Source: Bacilli bacterium (GTDB lineage: Bacteria > Bacillota_I > Bacilli_A > RF39 > UBA660). Taken from it: a stretch of DNA of 47,363 bases. The stretch lies in the NCBI GenBank assembly GCA_028693275.1, contig JAQUVS010000005.1, positions 2,656-50,018 on the forward strand, given 5' to 3'. The position numbers were made by a program, and so were the translations under genes. How positions within the stretch are numbered: the first letter of the stretch is position 1; each line of letters starts with the position of its first letter. A model generated the notes under the pieces. The model was not told the origin of the DNA and ran no database searches. It worked only from the letters and a program-made list of their open reading frames with translations. This document shows positions 44,925 to 47,363 of the stretch, piece by piece.

Positions 44925-44932
44925 TGATATAA

Positions 44933-45604
44933 ATGGAAAAATTATTTGAAAAATTAGGAATAACTCCTAAAAATATAAAGAAATATACAGCAGCTTTTTT
45001 ACATTCTTCATATGTTTATGAAAATCATTTAAAAGTTGATTATGAGAGACTAGAATTTTTAGGGGATGCTGTACTAGAACTAGCTTTAAGTGACTATCTA
45101 TATAGTAATTTAAATGTAAAAGAAGGAGACATGACTAAGATAAGAGCTAGCTATGTCTGTGAGAATGCTTGTTATCAATATGCTATGGATTTAGAACTAA
45201 GCGATTATATAAAGGTAGGACATGGTGAAGAAACTGATGGTGGAAGATATAAAAAAGTAATTCTTGCTGATATCTTTGAATCATTAATTGGTGCTATATA
45301 TTTAGATCTTGGTTTTGATATTGCTAAACAAACTATTCTAAAAATTATAGTTCCTTATATAGAAAATCCTAATATTATTTTCTTTAGTGACTATAAAAGT
45401 TCTCTACAGGAATATGTTCAAACTGAACAAAAAAGCTTAGTTTATTCACTTGTAAAAGAGGAAGGACCAGCTCATAATAAATTATTTACAGTAAATGTAG
45501 TAATGGGAAATATTGTTTTAGGAGTTGGAACTGCTGCTAGTAAAAAAGAAGCAGAACAAGAGGCAGCAAAATCTGCGTTAGAAAAATTAGCAATATATAA
45601 ATAG
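44933..45604 (+). CDS. rnc: Ribonuclease III
   Basis: YERLEFLGDAVLELALSDYLY; ADIFESLIGAIYLD; C-terminal dsRBD. Confidence 0.96.
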   Translation: MEKLFEKLGITPKNIKKYTAAFLHSSYVYENHLKVDYERLEFLGDAVLELALSDYLYSNLNVKEGDMTKIRASYVCENACYQYAMDLELSDYIKVGHGEETDGGRYKKVILADIFESLIGAIYLDLGFDIAKQTILKIIVPYIENPNIIFFSDYKSSLQEYVQTEQKSLVYSLVKEEGPAHNKLFTVNVVMGNIVLGVGTAASKKEAEQEAAKSALEKLAIYK

Positions 45605-45612
45605 GAGGAAAA

Positions 45613-46185
45613 ATGATAATAGGTATAGATATAGATGATACTATTACTAATAGTTATGAAGTAATAATTAAAGAAATATCAAAACATTATAATAAAGAAT
45701 ATCAAGAGCTAATAGATAGAAATATTACTTATTATGATCTTTTCACTAGTGAAGAATTTCCTAACTACGAGGATTTTGTAACGAATAACTTTACTAGAAT
45801 AATTCCAGATGTAGAATTAAAAGAAAACGTAAGAGAAATAATAAAACAATTACATGATGATGGTCATAAAATTGTTTTTATAACAGCTAGACATGATTGG
45901 GAATATCAAGACGCATATGATTTCACATATAAATTTTTAAAAGATAATGATATTTATTTTGATAAACTAATAACAAATATTGATGATAAAGGTAAGACAG
46001 CCAAAGAAGAAAATATAGAATTATTTATTGATGATAGTATTATAAATTGTCAAAAAGTAATTGAAAATAATATAGATACACTTCTATTTGACAATATTTT
46101 TAATAAAAATAATAATGAAATAAAAAGAATTAATAGTTGGAATGATGTATATAATTATGTAAATAATAAATATGATTTAATATAA
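45613..46185 (+). CDS. 5'(3')-deoxyribonucleotidase-like HAD protein (NT5C-like)
   Basis: IIGIDIDDTITNSYEVI; FITARHDWEYQDAYDFTYKFLKDN; LFIDDSIINCQKV. Confidence 0.8.
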   Translation: MIIGIDIDDTITNSYEVIIKEISKHYNKEYQELIDRNITYYDLFTSEEFPNYEDFVTNNFTRIIPDVELKENVREIIKQLHDDGHKIVFITARHDWEYQDAYDFTYKFLKDNDIYFDKLITNIDDKGKTAKEENIELFIDDSIINCQKVIENNIDTLLFDNIFNKNNNEIKRINSWNDVYNYVNNKYDLI

Positions 46186-46280
46186 TAGTTGTCATATAAC
46201 TTAAATTTCTTGCTTTTTTAACCATTTTGTGGTATCCTATAGCTACTTTTTAAACCGTTGGGTAAAAGTGGGGGGATAAT

Positions 46281-46967
46281 ATGAACGAAAGAGAATTAGT
46301 AAACGTAAGAAGTTTATACGATCAATATTCAGGTTATATTTCAAGAACTAGTATATCTAAAACAATCTTTTTAATATTAAAAAGATCATTTGATGTTTTA
46401 GGATCATCAATTTTATTAATCCTAACATCACCATTATTTATCATTTTAAGTGTAATGATTAAATTAGATTCAGAAGGGTCAGTTTTCTTTAAACACAAAA
46501 GAATTGGTAAAGATGGAAATATAATTTATTTATATAAATTTAGATCAATGGTAAAGAATGCAGCAAGTTTAATGGAAAAATTTACTCCAGAACAAAAAAA
46601 AGAGTTCGAAGAAAATTATAAACTAACTAATGATCCTAGAATTACTAAAGTAGGTAATTTCTTAAGAAAATCATCATTAGATGAATTACCACAATTAATT
46701 AATATTTTAAAAGGTGACATGTCTTTAATTGGACCAAGACCTATCGTTGAAAAAGAATTAGAAAAATACGGAATGTACAAAAGAAAATTTTTATCTGTTA
46801 CACCTGGTTTAACTGGTAATTGGGCATGTAGTGGAAGAAGTGATATATCATATGAAGATAGAATAACCCTTGAATTATTCTATGTTGATCATATGTCATT
46901 AAAGTTAGATACTAAAATCTTCTTTAAAACAATAATATCAGTAATAAAAAAAGACGGGGCAATATAA
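46281..46967 (+). CDS. Bacterial sugar transferase (undecaprenyl-phosphate glycosylphosphotransferase type)
   Basis: KRSFDVLGSSILLILTSPLFIILSVMIKLDSEGSVFFKHKRIGKDGNIIYLYKFRSM; SLDELPQLINILKGDMSLIGPRP; PGLTGNWACSGRSD. Confidence 0.95.
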   Translation: MNERELVNVRSLYDQYSGYISRTSISKTIFLILKRSFDVLGSSILLILTSPLFIILSVMIKLDSEGSVFFKHKRIGKDGNIIYLYKFRSMVKNAASLMEKFTPEQKKEFEENYKLTNDPRITKVGNFLRKSSLDELPQLINILKGDMSLIGPRPIVEKELEKYGMYKRKFLSVTPGLTGNWACSGRSDISYEDRITLELFYVDHMSLKLDTKIFFKTIISVIKKDGAI

Positions 46968-47029
46968 AAGAATAAAGAATAAATTAAGGGTAATTTTAAA
47001 TAATAAAAACTTGCAATATAATTGTATTT

Positions 47030-47056
47030 AAAACTACACCTTAAGTGTAGTTTTTT
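47030..47056 (+). terminator. Intrinsic terminator
   Basis: AAACTACAC-CTTAA-GTGTAGTTTTTT. Confidence 0.85.
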
Positions 47057-47076
47057 GCTTGAAAAGGGGTGTAGAA

Positions 47077-47363
47077 ATGAAAATAGATATAATATGTCCA
47101 TTATATAATGCAGAAGAATATATTTTGGATTTACATCATTCTATATTAAGACAAAAAGATGTTGAAATAAATAATATTAATTATATTTTAACTAGATCAA
47201 CAGATAATACTGAATTAATATTAAAAGAGAATAATATTTCATATAGCTTAATAGAACCTGCTAATTTTTCACATAGTAGAACAAGAGAAGAATATGCATT
47301 TAAATCAGAAGGAGATATTTTAGTATTTATAACACAAGATATCAAAATAAATAGATGTGATTG
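47077..47363 (+). CDS. Glycosyltransferase family 2-like protein, truncated by window end
   Basis: Open frame from ATG 47077 to window end: MKIDIICPLYNAEEYILDLHHSILRQKD...FSHSRTREEYAFKSEGDILVFITQDI. Confidence 0.85.
   Translation, partial: MKIDIICPLYNAEEYILDLHHSILRQKDVEINNINYILTRSTDNTELILKENNISYSLIEPANFSHSRTREEYAFKSEGDILVFITQDIKINRCD

Noticed and set aside
46243-46268. ACTTTT...AAAAGT hairpin before the sugar transferase as a riboswitch
   Set aside because: Short, bulged stem with no recognised aptamer motif; too weak to claim
1-47363. CRISPR, toxin-antitoxin, prophage or known anti-phage system
   Set aside because: No repeat-spacer arrays, cas, integrase/phage structural, or restriction-modification genes recognised; the only mobile element is the IS3-family copy

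Overview
AT-rich chromosomal window, standard bacterial code (TGA is used as a stop, e.g. at 17898-17900), gene content and signals Firmicutes/Mollicutes-like. Mostly compact + strand operons. Contents in order: a glycine-rich protein C-terminus; a tight stress operon (ArsR, thioredoxin, glutathione peroxidase, UvsE, B12-binding-like protein, FtsX-type ABC permease, LolD-type ATPase); a GT39-like membrane protein and a polysaccharide deacetylase; pyrG; a complete IS3-family element that appears to sit in the loop of the pyrG terminator; an RluA-type pseudouridine synthase; small membrane proteins; a PflX-like radical SAM protein; murC; a two-component system with an unusual leader; an HD-domain protein; an SDR; a methionine gamma-lyase family protein; LemA/DUF2207; a prepilin-BspA LRR fusion; an ADH-FIST-ALDH cluster; a proline T-box with proS; a HAD / zinc-ribbon / kinase-like cluster; an ABC-F ATPase; tRNA-Met; two Tim44-like/zinc-ribbon membrane proteins; a degenerate ZnuA-like lipoprotein with yidD; rnc; a deoxynucleotidase; a sugar transferase; and the start of a GT2. 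Main points for follow-up: the IS3 element's ribosome-binding-site hairpin with a GAAA tetraloop and its A7 frameshift site; repeated Shine-Dalgarno/mini-ORF units before the two-component system; a B12-domain protein lacking the axial His beside uvsE; the pilin-LRR fusion; a FIST sensor between alcohol and aldehyde dehydrogenases; and a perfect palindrome over the rnc promoter. No CRISPR array, prophage or recognisable defence island was seen. All family assignments are from motif recognition by eye; no searches were run.
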